Assembly (NCBI GenBank): GCA_900547165.1
Contig: URFZ01000006.1
Location: 56,938-120,937, forward strand
DNA from: an uncultured Eubacteriales bacterium
Lineage (GTDB): Bacteria; Bacillota; Clostridia; Oscillospirales; UBA644
DNA length: 64,000 nt
Reading direction: 5' to 3'
The translations under genes and the position numbers were made by a program. Below, one piece after another: positions 31,845 to 40,675 of this stretch (positions within the stretch are counted from its first letter, which is position 1; every line of letters starts with the position of its first letter). The notes under the pieces were generated by a model. That model did not search any database. It was not told where the DNA came from and saw nothing but the letters and a program-made list of their open reading frames with translations.

Positions 31845-32411
31845 TTATCTTCTCTTATCGGTTCTGAACCGTTCAAGCGCTGATGAGATATTTCCTTGAA
31901 TGGCGAGCGCCAACCGTTCAACGAGTTGTTCGGGGTCTTCTTTCATGTCGTCGCAGATCCAATCCAACATAACGCCTACCAATATATAAGTATATATTTT
32001 TGCAATGAATTGTTTGTCGTCGTCGCGCACGGACATTCCGACGGACTGCTCCTCCACAACGCCCATAACAAGGTCGTCGGTAAGAGGGTTCAGGTATCTT
32101 TCGACGCGCTCTCTGCTGACACACCTGTAAACATTCATTATGAATGGCTTATTTTCTTTGACCGCATAAAAAATCTGAATAAGTCCCTGTTCCCATGTAT
32201 CATGCGTCTTTTTTTCTTTCAGAGCCTTTGACGCGTCTTCCAGACAAGACCATTCCACAAGGTCGTAAATATCCTTGAAATGATAATAAAACGTCATGCG
32301 GTTAATTCCGCAGTCTTCGGTTATGTCGTTGACGGTTATTTTGTTCAGCGGCTTTTTGAGCAAAAGATTTTTCAGCGATGTTTCAAGCGCACGTTTCGTT
32401 ATCTGCGACAT
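31845..32411 (-). CDS. TetR/AcrR-family regulator (DhaS-like)
   Basis: 188 residues from the ATG at 32411, 8 bp after GGAG. The HTH is ITVNDITEDCGINRMTFYYHFKDIYDLVEW, and the N-terminus SQITKRALETSLKNLLLKKP is the type seen in DhaS-like TetR proteins. The C-terminal ligand pocket is helical. Genomic position next to oleate hydratase suggests a fatty-acid-responsive regulator of ohyA, as seen for TetR genes beside oleate hydratases elsewhere; the operator was not identified. Confidence 0.9.
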   Translation of the reverse strand: MSQITKRALETSLKNLLLKKPLNKITVNDITEDCGINRMTFYYHFKDIYDLVEWSCLEDASKALKEKKTHDTWEQGLIQIFYAVKENKPFIMNVYRCVSRERVERYLNPLTDDLVMGVVEEQSVGMSVRDDDKQFIAKIYTYILVGVMLDWICDDMKEDPEQLVERLALAIQGNISSALERFRTDKRR

Positions 32412-32495
32412 TTTGTAACTCCAGACATTCAATCATTTTTTTTCTTATTGTATCATAAAATTTATCTGATTGCAAGAAAAATCGTATGAATAAAA

Positions 32496-32524
32496 ATCGG
32501 GAACCCCGTCAAGAGATTCCCGAT
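32496..32524 (-). terminator. Terminator of spoIVA
   Basis: ATCGGGAA / TTCCCGAT stem followed on the minus strand by TTTTTATT. Confidence 0.85.
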
Positions 32525-32529
32525 GTGAT

Positions 32530-34008
32530 TTACAGAATAATGCAGATAAGCCCGCCGCTGCCCTCATTGATTATTTTTTGAAGCGTTTCCTGAACTTTTC
32601 CGCGCGCTTCCTGCGGCATTTTGTTCAACTTCGCATTCAGCCCCTCGTTGACAAGTTCATGAAGCGATTTTCCGAAAATATTGCTCTCCCATATCTTTTT
32701 CGGGTCTTCTTCAAACCCTGTCAGCAAAAATCTGACAAGTTCTTCCGATTGTTTTTCGCTGCCCACAATTGGGGAGACTTCGGTCTGAATATCTGCTTTG
32801 ATTATATGGTACGACGGCGCGGACGCTTTAAGTCGAACGCCGAACCTGTTGCCCTGTTTTACTATTTCAGGCTCATCGAGTGTCAGTTCGTCAATGCTCG
32901 GAGTTACAATGCCGTAACCGGTCGCGTCAGCCGATTCAAGTGCATCCGAAAGTTTGTCATACACCTGTTTTGACTGCGAAAGTTGTGTTACAAGCGAAAT
33001 AAGATCTCCGTCGTCTTCAAGTTTTACTCCTGTTGCATCGCCGAGAACTTTATAAAAGAGCAGTTTCGGCAGATCGAGCGTTATTCGCACTATACCGGTT
33101 CCGAGATCTGTTTTTTCGGACTTCGCGGAGCAAATGTATTCGTTCTTTTCGAGCCGTTCCGCAATTTTTGAAACTTCGCTTATGCGGCAACAGTCTTTTG
33201 TCGCTTCACGCACATCTTTATATACGCTTTCTTTCAGCGCGTGCCCGTCTTCAAGCGATGAAACCCAAGAGGGAACGGAAACTCTGATTTCCCGAACAGG
33301 AAATTCACAAAGTATCTGCCCGAGAATATACTTTATCTCTTCTTCGCCGAGTGTCAGACAATCTGCGGGAATGACCGTTACGCCGTACTCGTCCGCCATC
33401 GAACGCGCCAAAAGTTTTGTCGGTTCGGATTCCGGCTGCGTGGAATTGAGCAGTACGACAAACGGCTTTCCGAGGTCTTTCAATTCGGATATGACGCGCG
33501 TCTCAGCTTCTATGTAATCGTCACGCGGAATATCTCCTATTGTGCCGTCGGTGGTAACAACAAGCCCTATCGTCGAATGTTCGGTTATAACTTTTTGCGT
33601 GCCTATCTCCGCCGCCATATTGAACGGTACCTGTTCGTCGAACCACGGTGTCATGACCATTCTCGGATAATTGTTTTCGATATATCCGAGCGCACTCGGC
33701 ACAATATATCCCACGCAGTCAATAAGCCTTATGCGCATATCAATATTGTCGTCAACGCATATATTGACTGCTTCGTTGGGAATGAACTTCGGCTCTGTTG
33801 TCATTATGGTTCGTCCCGCCGCCGATTGCGGCAGTTCGTCAACCGCTCTGTCGCGTTTGTAGTCTCCGTCAATGTTCGGAATTACAAGCGCTTCCATAAA
33901 TTTTTTGATGAATGTGGACTTACCCGTGCGCACAGGTCCCACGACACCTATATAAATGTCTCCGTCCGTGCGCGTCGATATATCCCTGTAAATATCGGTT
34001 CCCGTCAT
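32530..34008 (-). CDS. spoIVA: Stage IV sporulation protein A, spore coat morphogenetic ATPase
   Basis: 492 residues, the same size as B. subtilis SpoIVA. The Walker A motif is GVVGPVRTGKSTFIKKFM, the Walker B-like region is MRIRLIDCVGYIVP, and the C-terminal ~60 residues that anchor the protein to the forespore via SpoVM are present (ending EGSGGLICIIL). SpoIVA polymerises with ATP around the forespore and is the base layer of the spore coat. Its presence, with sigK at 56 kb, marks the host as an endospore former. Confidence 0.97.
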   Translation of the reverse strand: MTGTDIYRDISTRTDGDIYIGVVGPVRTGKSTFIKKFMEALVIPNIDGDYKRDRAVDELPQSAAGRTIMTTEPKFIPNEAVNICVDDNIDMRIRLIDCVGYIVPSALGYIENNYPRMVMTPWFDEQVPFNMAAEIGTQKVITEHSTIGLVVTTDGTIGDIPRDDYIEAETRVISELKDLGKPFVVLLNSTQPESEPTKLLARSMADEYGVTVIPADCLTLGEEEIKYILGQILCEFPVREIRVSVPSWVSSLEDGHALKESVYKDVREATKDCCRISEVSKIAERLEKNEYICSAKSEKTDLGTGIVRITLDLPKLLFYKVLGDATGVKLEDDGDLISLVTQLSQSKQVYDKLSDALESADATGYGIVTPSIDELTLDEPEIVKQGNRFGVRLKASAPSYHIIKADIQTEVSPIVGSEKQSEELVRFLLTGFEEDPKKIWESNIFGKSLHELVNEGLNAKLNKMPQEARGKVQETLQKIINEGSGGLICIIL

Positions 34009-34081
34009 AGTTTACCTCCGAAAAATTCGTTTTGGTAATAACTATGACGGGAAATACTCATTTATGCGTTGATTTTGACGG

Positions 34082-34996
34082 CTAAAACATTTTCTTCTTT
34101 TTAAAATATATGATTTCAAGTATAACGGAAACGACGGCGATAACGATAACCCCGAGATAACCGTGTTCCCATTGAAGTTCAGGCATGTTTCTGAAATTCA
34201 TTCCGTACCACCCCGTAAGAAGTGTCAAGGGCAAGAATAAGGTTGTTACTATTGTAAGAATGCACATAACCTTGTTTTGCTTTGCGTCCTGCTTTGCCTG
34301 ATAAAGTTCCCGTAATTGCAGAATGTTTTCTTGCAGAAGTCGAATATGGTCTCCAAGCCTGTCGGCTCTGCCGCCGAGTCTTGACCAAAGTTCGGTTTCC
34401 TTAATTATTTGTGTTTTGCCGCATGCCCCGAGTATATCGGACATATCGGATATCTGTTCGTAAAATGCGTGCATTTCTGAAAGTTTTTTGCGTTCTTTTG
34501 TAATCTTGTCAAAAAAGTCATTCGGCAGATTTTCCGAAATGGAATCTTCAAGAGTTTCAATCTTTTTTTCGATATGGGAAAGATACATCAAATCGTTTTC
34601 AAATGAACTTTCAATGATCCTGAAAAGCAGCGTGTCGGAACTGTTGAAATCGCAGAGCTTTTCGGATTGAACCTTTATCCATTGCTTGATGTTTCCGACA
34701 TCTTCAATCAAAACAAGTTTGTTATCAACCAAATAAAAAAGAAATGATACGGGCGGTTTTGTGTCGTCACTTTTGTTCGGTATTCTGACTGTTCCCCAAA
34801 TACAGTTTGCGAAAACATCCGCTTTGCAATACCTTGCGGCGCCTTTACCGTGCAGCACATCCTTGACATGCAAAAACTCATTTTTCCGTTCTGCAAATTC
34901 TTCCGCAGTCATAATTGTCAGTATGGGCGAAGAGGCATTGTTTTCAGCAGATAAAAGAGTACCGCCGTTTTTTTCTGTTCGTATATATTCGGTCAT
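34082..34996 (-). CDS. corA: CorA-family divalent cation transporter
   Basis: 304 residues. A large cytosolic helical domain (SDMSDILGACGKTQIIKE-type long helices) is followed by two C-terminal membrane helices with the pore signature YGMNF (in LLTGWYGMNFRNMPE), then a KKKKMF end. It imports Mg2+ or related ions. A hairpin TATCTGA/TCAGATA sits in the ~110-nt leader; no known magnesium riboswitch was recognised there. Confidence 0.93.
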   Translation of the reverse strand: MTEYIRTEKNGGTLLSAENNASSPILTIMTAEEFAERKNEFLHVKDVLHGKGAARYCKADVFANCIWGTVRIPNKSDDTKPPVSFLFYLVDNKLVLIEDVGNIKQWIKVQSEKLCDFNSSDTLLFRIIESSFENDLMYLSHIEKKIETLEDSISENLPNDFFDKITKERKKLSEMHAFYEQISDMSDILGACGKTQIIKETELWSRLGGRADRLGDHIRLLQENILQLRELYQAKQDAKQNKVMCILTIVTTLFLPLTLLTGWYGMNFRNMPELQWEHGYLGVIVIAVVSVILEIIYFKKKKMF

Positions 34997-35106
34997 ATCT
35001 TTCTTTCTCCTAAATAGCCGTTTTATTAAATTATCTGATTACTGTTTTCAGATAGAGGCAATGGGTGTAAACGGATACCTTTATGCGTTAATGTTTGTAT
35101 GTATAA

Positions 35107-35135
35107 AATATAGCACATTATAAGAAAAAAATCAA
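35107..35135 (-). promoter_or_regulatory. Promoter of corA
   Basis: Minus strand TTGATT (35135-35130), 17 bp, TATATT (35112-35107); gives a leader of about 100 nt. Confidence 0.6.
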
Positions 35136-35162
35136 GATATCGGTTATGTTTAAATCAGACAT

Positions 35163-35396
35163 TCATTTTTTATAACCGGAAAGAATCTTACGGATATACA
35201 TCTTCAAATTTTTTAAAAACGCAACTTCCGTTTCATGGGCGAGTTTTGTTTTTGAAGTCGCGGCCTTTATTTCCGTGAGAACAAGATTGCAAGTTCGTCG
35301 GCAAGTTTACCGCCCCGGACTTCCATATATCATGCCTTTTGCTTGGGGCTGTATTTGTTGCGCGCGGTATGCCGGCCACATCGTTTCTTCTGACAT
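35163..35396 (-). pseudogene. Frameshifted small gene of unknown family
   Basis: The minus strand starts with MSEETMWPAYRAQQIQPQAK from the ATG at 35396 and runs into a stop after GSPGR. Continuing in a shifted frame gives GGKLADELA and, after a second shift, LVLTEIKAATSKTKLAHETE, then a Lys-rich end and TGA at 35165-35163. The pieces join into a plausible ~77-residue basic protein. It lies in decayed DNA downstream of the tmRNA gene. Confidence 0.4.
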
Positions 35397-35563
35397 TTTG
35401 TTTCTCTTTCTTCTGAAAAATTCAATATGACAAACTAATTGTATCTTATAATAAAACCATATAATATTCAATATAATCTTCAATAGAAAAATCCACCGTA
35501 ATTTTATCAAAAACATGGCGACTGAGTCCGATAGGGGTATTTTGAAACGAAGTTTTTGAGATA

Positions 35564-35587
35564 AAAAGTGGCACAAAAAGTGGCACA
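35564..35587. repeat. Perfect 12-bp tandem duplication
   Basis: AAAAGTGGCACA twice in direct succession, about 100 bp beyond the 3' end of tmRNA on its downstream side. It may be part of an old attachment site or integrase-gene end. Confidence 0.7.
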
Positions 35588-35646
35588 AATTTTTATTTTA
35601 TTGCGCTTCAAGTGTATTTTTCAGAGATAATCAAGATATAAAAAAT

Positions 35647-35682
35647 CCCCATAACCAGCGGTTTTTTGCCGTGGTTATGGGT
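35647..35682 (-). terminator. Terminator of the tmRNA gene
   Basis: CCCATAACCA / TGGTTATGGG stem directly after the CCA end, followed on the minus strand by ATTTTTTAT. Confidence 0.88.
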
Positions 35683-35689
35683 TTTTCAA

Positions 35690-36037
35690 TGGTGGAGGCG
35701 GGGAGAGTTGAACTCCCGTCCGAAAGAACATTCCCAAGACTTTCTACGAGTGTAGTTTATCGTTTGAATTCGGCGGCAGGGGAACAATAAACAAATCCTC
35801 TGTCGCTATAAACGGAATTAAGCCGCAAAGGAGTCCCGATACCCTCCGATGTCGTTCACCGCTGAATCGACGCCCTGTTCTTCGCCGCGGTACTCAAAGA
35901 GAGGACGGCTGCCGGGTTAGGCAGCTGCTAATTCTGTTCTATTAGCGTTTAATTTTAAGTTTAGGCCTTTTAAGTGATTGCCCGACACTACTCGCTTATC
36001 AAGGTTCAGCGCCCCCGTCGAAAACCGGTACGCCCCC
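35690..36037 (-). ncRNA. ssrA: Transfer-messenger RNA (tmRNA)
   Basis: About 348 nt on the minus strand. The 5' end GGGGGCG pairs with CGCCTCC before ACCA in a seven-pair acceptor stem, and the conserved 5' segment continues TACCGGTTTTCGACGGGG. The 3' part holds the T-arm GGGAGTTCAACTCTCCC. The tag frame can be read as GLNLKLNANRTELAAA followed by TAA, placing LAAA rather than the commoner ALAA at the end. It rescues stalled ribosomes with SmpB. The resume codon (GGC) is an inference. Confidence 0.95.
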
Positions 36038-36084
36038 GAATACGGTGTACCTGCGTGAATAATAAATCCGCGCAAGCACACATT

Positions 36085-36161
36085 TGGCGTTCCCGAGGTG
36101 ATTCGAACACCCGACCTACCGCTTAGGAGGCGGTCGCTCTATCCTGCTGAGCTACGGAAAC
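36085..36161 (-). tRNA. tRNA-Arg (anticodon CCU)
   Basis: 77 nt with encoded CCA. Acceptor GTTTCCG pairs with CGGGAAC (one T.G), the anticodon loop CTCCTAA carries CCT, and the T-arm is CGGGTGTTCGAATCACCTCG-like. It lies just upstream of tmRNA on the same strand and may share a transcript with it. Confidence 0.95.
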
Positions 36162-36289
36162 ATTTTTTAGGCCGTATTCTATTTCAATATATTATACCAT
36201 AAAACAAGCGCGTTTTCAAGCCTTTTTCATGATTGTTTTTATTTTTTTGCATAATTACCGCTTAATTCCTTGCGGTATTAGGCGGATTT

Positions 36290-36544
36290 ATGCTTAAGGA
36301 AAAATCCGAATTTCTGAAAAACGTAGAGGATTCACCGTTTTGGGTTGATGAGCTCGCGGGCAATTTGAGATATTTTGAATTTGACTATGTTCGGTGTAAT
36401 TACTATTTGATCTATAATGAAACCGAAAGAAAATACAATATTACGCCGTGGGAAGACGAAACATATACTTTTTTGGTCTTCGGCTTTGATGCGCAGAGCG
36501 GAATTATTTGCGTTTTTGAAGAAGAAAGCACATTGGGTAGATGA
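36290..36544 (+). CDS. 84-residue protein of unknown function
   Basis: Starts at the ATG 36290 with only a weak GGCGGA site. The product is acidic and aromatic-rich, for example FWVDELAGNLRYFEFDYVRC and NYYLIYNETERKYNITPWED, with no signal or membrane helix. The layout suggests a small beta-rich cytosolic protein. No family is recognised and its neighbours (tRNA-Arg divergent, sigma-switch operon downstream) give no hint. Confidence 0.5.
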   Translation: MLKEKSEFLKNVEDSPFWVDELAGNLRYFEFDYVRCNYYLIYNETERKYNITPWEDETYTFLVFGFDAQSGIICVFEEESTLGR

Positions 36545-36691
36545 AAATTAAAAAAATTCGTCGAGAGACTGTCCTCTCGTCGTTTTTGTTCGTATAAAGG
36601 ATTGAAGAATGAAAAATGCGAGAGATATTCGTCGTAGATGTCTTATATTGTGAAAAAGTGTGTGGGTCACAAAAAAATGCGCAAAGGGTTG

Positions 36692-36720
36692 TTGACGAAT
36701 ATGTGTTAAAATGGTATAAT
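36692..36720 (+). promoter_or_regulatory. Promoter of the sigma-switch operon
   Basis: TTGACG, 17 bp, TATAAT, 33 bp before the STAS gene. Confidence 0.85.
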
Positions 36721-36752
36721 GTTATTATAAAATTCAGATTGGAGATTTCAGA

Positions 36753-37052
36753 ATGACGATAGAAAAAAAACTTGACGGAACGTCTTTGACGATAACTCTT
36801 GAAGGCAGATTGGACACCAACACCGCACCTTTGCTTGAAGCGGAACTTAAACAGTCTCTGAACGGGATAACCGAGCTTACGTTTGATTTCGGCGGGCTTG
36901 CGTATATTTCTTCCGCGGGGCTCCGCGTTTTGCTTGCCGCGCAAAAAGTTATGAACAGGCAGGGCAGTATGCTGCTGAAAAACGTAAACGACGATATAAA
37001 TGAAGTTTTTGAAATAACCGGGTTTTCCGATATATTGACGATCGAAAGATAA
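36753..37052 (+). CDS. STAS-domain anti-anti-sigma factor
   Basis: 99 residues, a single STAS domain like SpoIIAA/RsbV. The phosphorylation-site motif is YISSAGLRVLLAAQK (Ser at about residue 56). In partner switching, the unphosphorylated form binds an RsbW/SpoIIAB-type kinase and frees the sigma factor. It starts the operon and is 4 bp upstream of a sensor that carries both phosphatase and kinase-type domains. Confidence 0.94.
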   Translation: MTIEKKLDGTSLTITLEGRLDTNTAPLLEAELKQSLNGITELTFDFGGLAYISSAGLRVLLAAQKVMNRQGSMLLKNVNDDINEVFEITGFSDILTIER

Positions 37053-37056
37053 AGTT

Positions 37057-39900
37057 ATGTTGATTAAAACTCTTTTACAATTAGCCCTGATTGCGGTTTT
37101 GCCCGTTATCCTCTCCGTTATAATATATTTTATCGAGAAAACGCGGCTTGCCAAAAAGATTCCGTATGCGTTGAATCAGATCATGGTCGGAATCCTTTTC
37201 GGCGGACTGGCGGTTCTCGGAACGGAGTTCGGTGTTGATATAGGCGGCGCGGTGATGAATGCCCGCGATGCGGCTCCCATATGCGCGGGGCTTTTGTTCG
37301 GCGCGCCGGCGGGTATTATCGCAGGTGTTATCGGCGGCGTGGAACGGTGGTTTGCCGTTTTGTGGGGTGCCGGTGTTTACACGCAACTTGCGTGCTCCGT
37401 ATCTACTGTTCTTGCGGGTGTGTTTGCGGCGCTTCTTCGAAAGTTTATGTTTGACAACAAGCGTCCCAAATGGTTTTACGGGCTTGCCGTCGGCATAATC
37501 ACGGAAGTTATACATATGCTGATGATTTTCCTGACGAACATGAGAGATGTTCATACCGCATTTTCGTTTGTCCGCACCTGTTCGCTTCCGATGATAGCGA
37601 TAAACGCGATTGCTGTTATGGCGGCGGTTGCTCTTGTGTCTTTCCTCGGGAGGAGAGGACCAAAAAGGAAACATCACGGTATAAAGAAAATATCGCAGAC
37701 ATTCCAGCGCTGGCTACTGCTTTGCGTTGTGGCGGGATTCTTGCTGACCACATTGTTTACATGGGCTTTGCAGACGGAACTTTCCGCAAATGACGCTTAT
37801 GAGTTGGAAAAACTCAATATTGAAGACGTCAGACAGGATATTCTCGACGCTTCAAACGAGAATTTGCTGCGTCTGACAAAACAAATAACAGCCGAAATCG
37901 AAAGAGCGTATCTGCCCAATTCGGATTTACTGAAATCGCTTGCGGAAAAATATGATGTCGCGGAAATCAACATGATTGACGAGGCGGGTATAATAATTGC
38001 TTCGACAGAGCCCGAATTCATGTATTACAACATGCGCGGCGGGGAGCAATCGGCGGCGTTTCTTGTGCTTCTTGACGGGCAAACGACCGAATTTGTTCAG
38101 AGCTATATGCCGACATCTTCCAACCCGAACATTCTGCGCAAATATGCGGGAATCGCTTTGGACGGCGGTGGGTTTGTTCAGGTTGCGTACGATGCCGAAC
38201 GTTTTCAAAAAGACATAGATGATAAAGTCGTAGGCGCTACCCGCAACCGTCGCGTGGGCGAGGACGGCTGTATAATAATTGCCGACGAAAACGGAAATAT
38301 CGTCAGCGACCGCCATGGCGGCGAGGGCAGAGACCTCGGCGCTACGGGCATAAATCTCGATAAAGAGAAAATTTCCGAAAATCAGATATTTGAAACCGAA
38401 GTTTACGGCGAAAACGCATATTGTGTTTATGTTGTTTCGGAGGGATATTACATAATTGCGACGATGCCGAAAGCGGAAGCGTTGTTTTCGCGTGATATTT
38501 CCGTTTATGTAACGGTATTTATGGAGTTTGTCGTATTCGGCGTTTTGTTTATATTTGTGTATTTCCTTATCAAAAAACTTGTGGTTGACAATATGGAAAA
38601 GGTCAACCGTTCTCTTTCCGAGATAACCGGAGGAAATCTCGATGTTGTAGTAGATGTCCGTTCAAATGAAGAGTTTGCGTCGCTTTCGGACGACATAAAC
38701 TCAACTGTTTTGACGTTGAAACGGTATATCGCGGAAGCGGCGGCAAGGATAGACCGTGAACTTGAATTCGCAAAAGCAATTCAGCATTCCGCAATTCCGT
38801 CGGTGTTCCCGCCTTTCCCGGGACATTCGGAATTTGACATATTCGCTTCGATGTATACGGCAAAAGAGGTCGGCGGTGATTTCTACGACTTCTATTTTGT
38901 TGGCGAAGACAGAATAGCATTTCTTGTCGCGGACGTTTCGGGCAAGGGCATTCCCGCGGCTATGTTTATGATGACGTCAAAAACGATAATCAAAGGATAT
39001 GCCGAATCGGGAATACCGGTTAACGATGTATTCACCGTCGCAAACGAGAAACTTTGCGAGAGCAACGAGGCTGGAATGTTCGTAACCGCGTGGATGGGCG
39101 TGTTGGAATTGAAAACCGGGCTTGTCGAGTTCGCAAATGCGGGACATAATCCTCCGCTTGTACGCCATAGGAACGGAAAATTTGAATATTTGCGTGTCCG
39201 TCCCGGGCTTGTTCTTGCGGGCATGGAGGACATCAAATACAAGAAGAACGAGTTGAAACTCTCTGCGGGCGATGAAATCTTTCTATACACGGACGGCGTG
39301 ACGGAAGCGACAAATGAAGACGACGCCCTTTACGGCGAAGAGCGACTTCTTTCATTTCTGAATACGCTCGGCGACATATCGAGCCAAGAAATCTGCAACG
39401 CAGTAAAGGAAGATGTCTCACGCTTTGTCGGAGAAACTCCGCAGTCCGATGATATTACAATGCTTTGTTTGAAATACAACGGGGGTGTTACCGTGAAAGA
39501 AATGACTATTGAAGCGACCGTCGCAAATATCGAAAAGGTGACGGACTTTGTAAACGAACAACTGCAAGAAGTTGGGTGTCCGATGAAAGCGCAGACGCAG
39601 ATAGATATTGCGATTGACGAACTTTTCGGCAACATTGCGCATTATGCTTATGACCCGAATGTCGGTCCCGCAACCGTTCGTGTCGAAGTTCCGAAAGAGC
39701 CGCTGTCCGTTATTATAACGTTTATAGACAACGGTGTGCCGTATGACCCTCTCAAAAAAGCAGACCCCGATATAACTCTTTCGGCTGACGACAGGGAAGT
39801 CGGCGGGCTTGGGATATTCCTCGTAAAAAAGACGATGGATGACGTTTCATACGAATATAAAAACGGACAGAATATTCTTCGGATCAAGAAATCTTTCTGA
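37057..39900 (+). CDS. Sensor with 5TM-LytS domain, HAMP, SpoIIE-type PP2C phosphatase and RsbW-type ATPase domain
   Basis: 947 residues in five parts. Residues ~1-205 form five to six helices with the NARDAAPICAGLLFGAPAGI motif of 5TMR-LYT sensors. A further helix (~220-238), an outside domain and another helix (~485-507) follow, then HAMP (~508-560). A PP2C/SpoIIE phosphatase (~580-790) shows KEVGGDFYDF, VADVSGKGIPAAMFM and TDGVTEA, and a GHKL ATPase (~815-947) shows DELFGNIAHYAY, DNGVPYDPL and GGLGIFLVK. Phosphatase and kinase of a partner switch are thus in one polypeptide. Its 4-bp gap to the STAS gene indicates coupling. Confidence 0.93.
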   Translation: MLIKTLLQLALIAVLPVILSVIIYFIEKTRLAKKIPYALNQIMVGILFGGLAVLGTEFGVDIGGAVMNARDAAPICAGLLFGAPAGIIAGVIGGVERWFAVLWGAGVYTQLACSVSTVLAGVFAALLRKFMFDNKRPKWFYGLAVGIITEVIHMLMIFLTNMRDVHTAFSFVRTCSLPMIAINAIAVMAAVALVSFLGRRGPKRKHHGIKKISQTFQRWLLLCVVAGFLLTTLFTWALQTELSANDAYELEKLNIEDVRQDILDASNENLLRLTKQITAEIERAYLPNSDLLKSLAEKYDVAEINMIDEAGIIIASTEPEFMYYNMRGGEQSAAFLVLLDGQTTEFVQSYMPTSSNPNILRKYAGIALDGGGFVQVAYDAERFQKDIDDKVVGATRNRRVGEDGCIIIADENGNIVSDRHGGEGRDLGATGINLDKEKISENQIFETEVYGENAYCVYVVSEGYYIIATMPKAEALFSRDISVYVTVFMEFVVFGVLFIFVYFLIKKLVVDNMEKVNRSLSEITGGNLDVVVDVRSNEEFASLSDDINSTVLTLKRYIAEAAARIDRELEFAKAIQHSAIPSVFPPFPGHSEFDIFASMYTAKEVGGDFYDFYFVGEDRIAFLVADVSGKGIPAAMFMMTSKTIIKGYAESGIPVNDVFTVANEKLCESNEAGMFVTAWMGVLELKTGLVEFANAGHNPPLVRHRNGKFEYLRVRPGLVLAGMEDIKYKKNELKLSAGDEIFLYTDGVTEATNEDDALYGEERLLSFLNTLGDISSQEICNAVKEDVSRFVGETPQSDDITMLCLKYNGGVTVKEMTIEATVANIEKVTDFVNEQLQEVGCPMKAQTQIDIAIDELFGNIAHYAYDPNVGPATVRVEVPKEPLSVIITFIDNGVPYDPLKKADPDITLSADDREVGGLGIFLVKKTMDDVSYEYKNGQNILRIKKSF

Positions 39901-39921
39901 TAGGGGTATACAGGTAAAAAG

Positions 39922-40134
39922 ATGAAAACGAAAAGAAATGCCGTACAGGGCAGACTCTTCGCGCTGTTTGATTATCAGCGCATTGCGGAAAACCCGAGAC
40001 TTGCAAAAATGATTGAGGACACGGAAGCGCGCTACGGCGCCGCACTTTCGGACGATTCGCTTGAATTTGTCAGCGCGGCGGGCGAGACAGACATTCCTCA
40101 AAAGAAAAGCAAAGGCGGGAAAGAGAAACGATGA
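39922..40134 (+). CDS. Small basic protein of the sigma-switch operon
   Basis: 70 residues, no membrane helix. The first 40 residues (LFALFDYQRIAENPRLAKMI) are helical, the middle is acidic and the tail is lysine-rich (KKSKGGKEKR). Its stop overlaps the start of the ECF sigma gene (ATGA), so it is made together with the sigma factor. It is a candidate sigma-binding or regulatory partner, though not recognised as a known anti-sigma factor. Confidence 0.72.
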   Translation: MKTKRNAVQGRLFALFDYQRIAENPRLAKMIEDTEARYGAALSDDSLEFVSAAGETDIPQKKSKGGKEKR

Positions 40135-40613
40135 ACACGCTGTGCGACAGGGAAAGAGTGTATCTCGACTATCGCGATAAGGTTCGTCGTTACATATCGG
40201 GAAAGGTTCGGAACATTCATGATATCGAAGACCTGACAAGCGATGTGTTTGTAAAGGTATACGAAAAACTTGAAAAGTTTGACGGCGAAAAAGCCTCCGT
40301 TTCGACGTGGGTATATACGATTACCAGAAATACCGTAATTGATTTTTACCGAACAAACAAAACTTGTGAAGAATTGCCCGAAACGTTGGTGTCGGATGAC
40401 GGCGTAGACGAAAACGTTATAAAGGAAGAATCTCTTTCCGAACTTTGCGACGCGCTTGAAAGCCTTGACGAACGTTCGCGGGACCTGATAATATTTCGCT
40501 ATTATAAAGGCTTGACATTAAAAGAAATTGCGGAAAAAATGAGTATTTCATATTCTTACGCAAAACTTTTGCATAACAACGCTTTGGCGAAGTTAAAGGA
40601 TTTTTTGAGTTAA
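40131..40613 (+). CDS. ECF-type RNA polymerase sigma factor
   Basis: 160 residues. Region 2 is DIEDLTSDVFVKVYEKLEKF and continues to TWVYTITRNTVIDFYR. Region 4 is LDERSRDLIIFRYYKGLTLK, with the HTH ending SYSYAKLLHNNALAKLKDFL. It has no region 3. It is last in the STAS-phosphatase/kinase operon, the most likely target of that switch. ECF factors are more often held by membrane anti-sigma factors, so control by an RsbW-type domain would be less usual. Confidence 0.92.
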   Translation: MNTLCDRERVYLDYRDKVRRYISGKVRNIHDIEDLTSDVFVKVYEKLEKFDGEKASVSTWVYTITRNTVIDFYRTNKTCEELPETLVSDDGVDENVIKEESLSELCDALESLDERSRDLIIFRYYKGLTLKEIAEKMSISYSYAKLLHNNALAKLKDFLS

Positions 40614-40631
40614 AAAATATATACGCAACTT

Positions 40632-40661
40632 AACCGCCGCATGAAAGTTCCTGCGGCGGTT
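40632..40661. terminator. Bidirectional terminator between the sigma operon and the peroxiredoxin operon
   Basis: AACCGCCGCA / TGCGGCGGTT with a ten-base loop; the genes on each side converge on it. Confidence 0.88.
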
Positions 40662-40675
40662 CTGCTCTTGTTGCT

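Noticed and set aside
34061..35091. TTTATGCGTT copies on both sides of corA
   Set aside because: Only ten bases long and similar words occur elsewhere in the window, so chance is sufficient.
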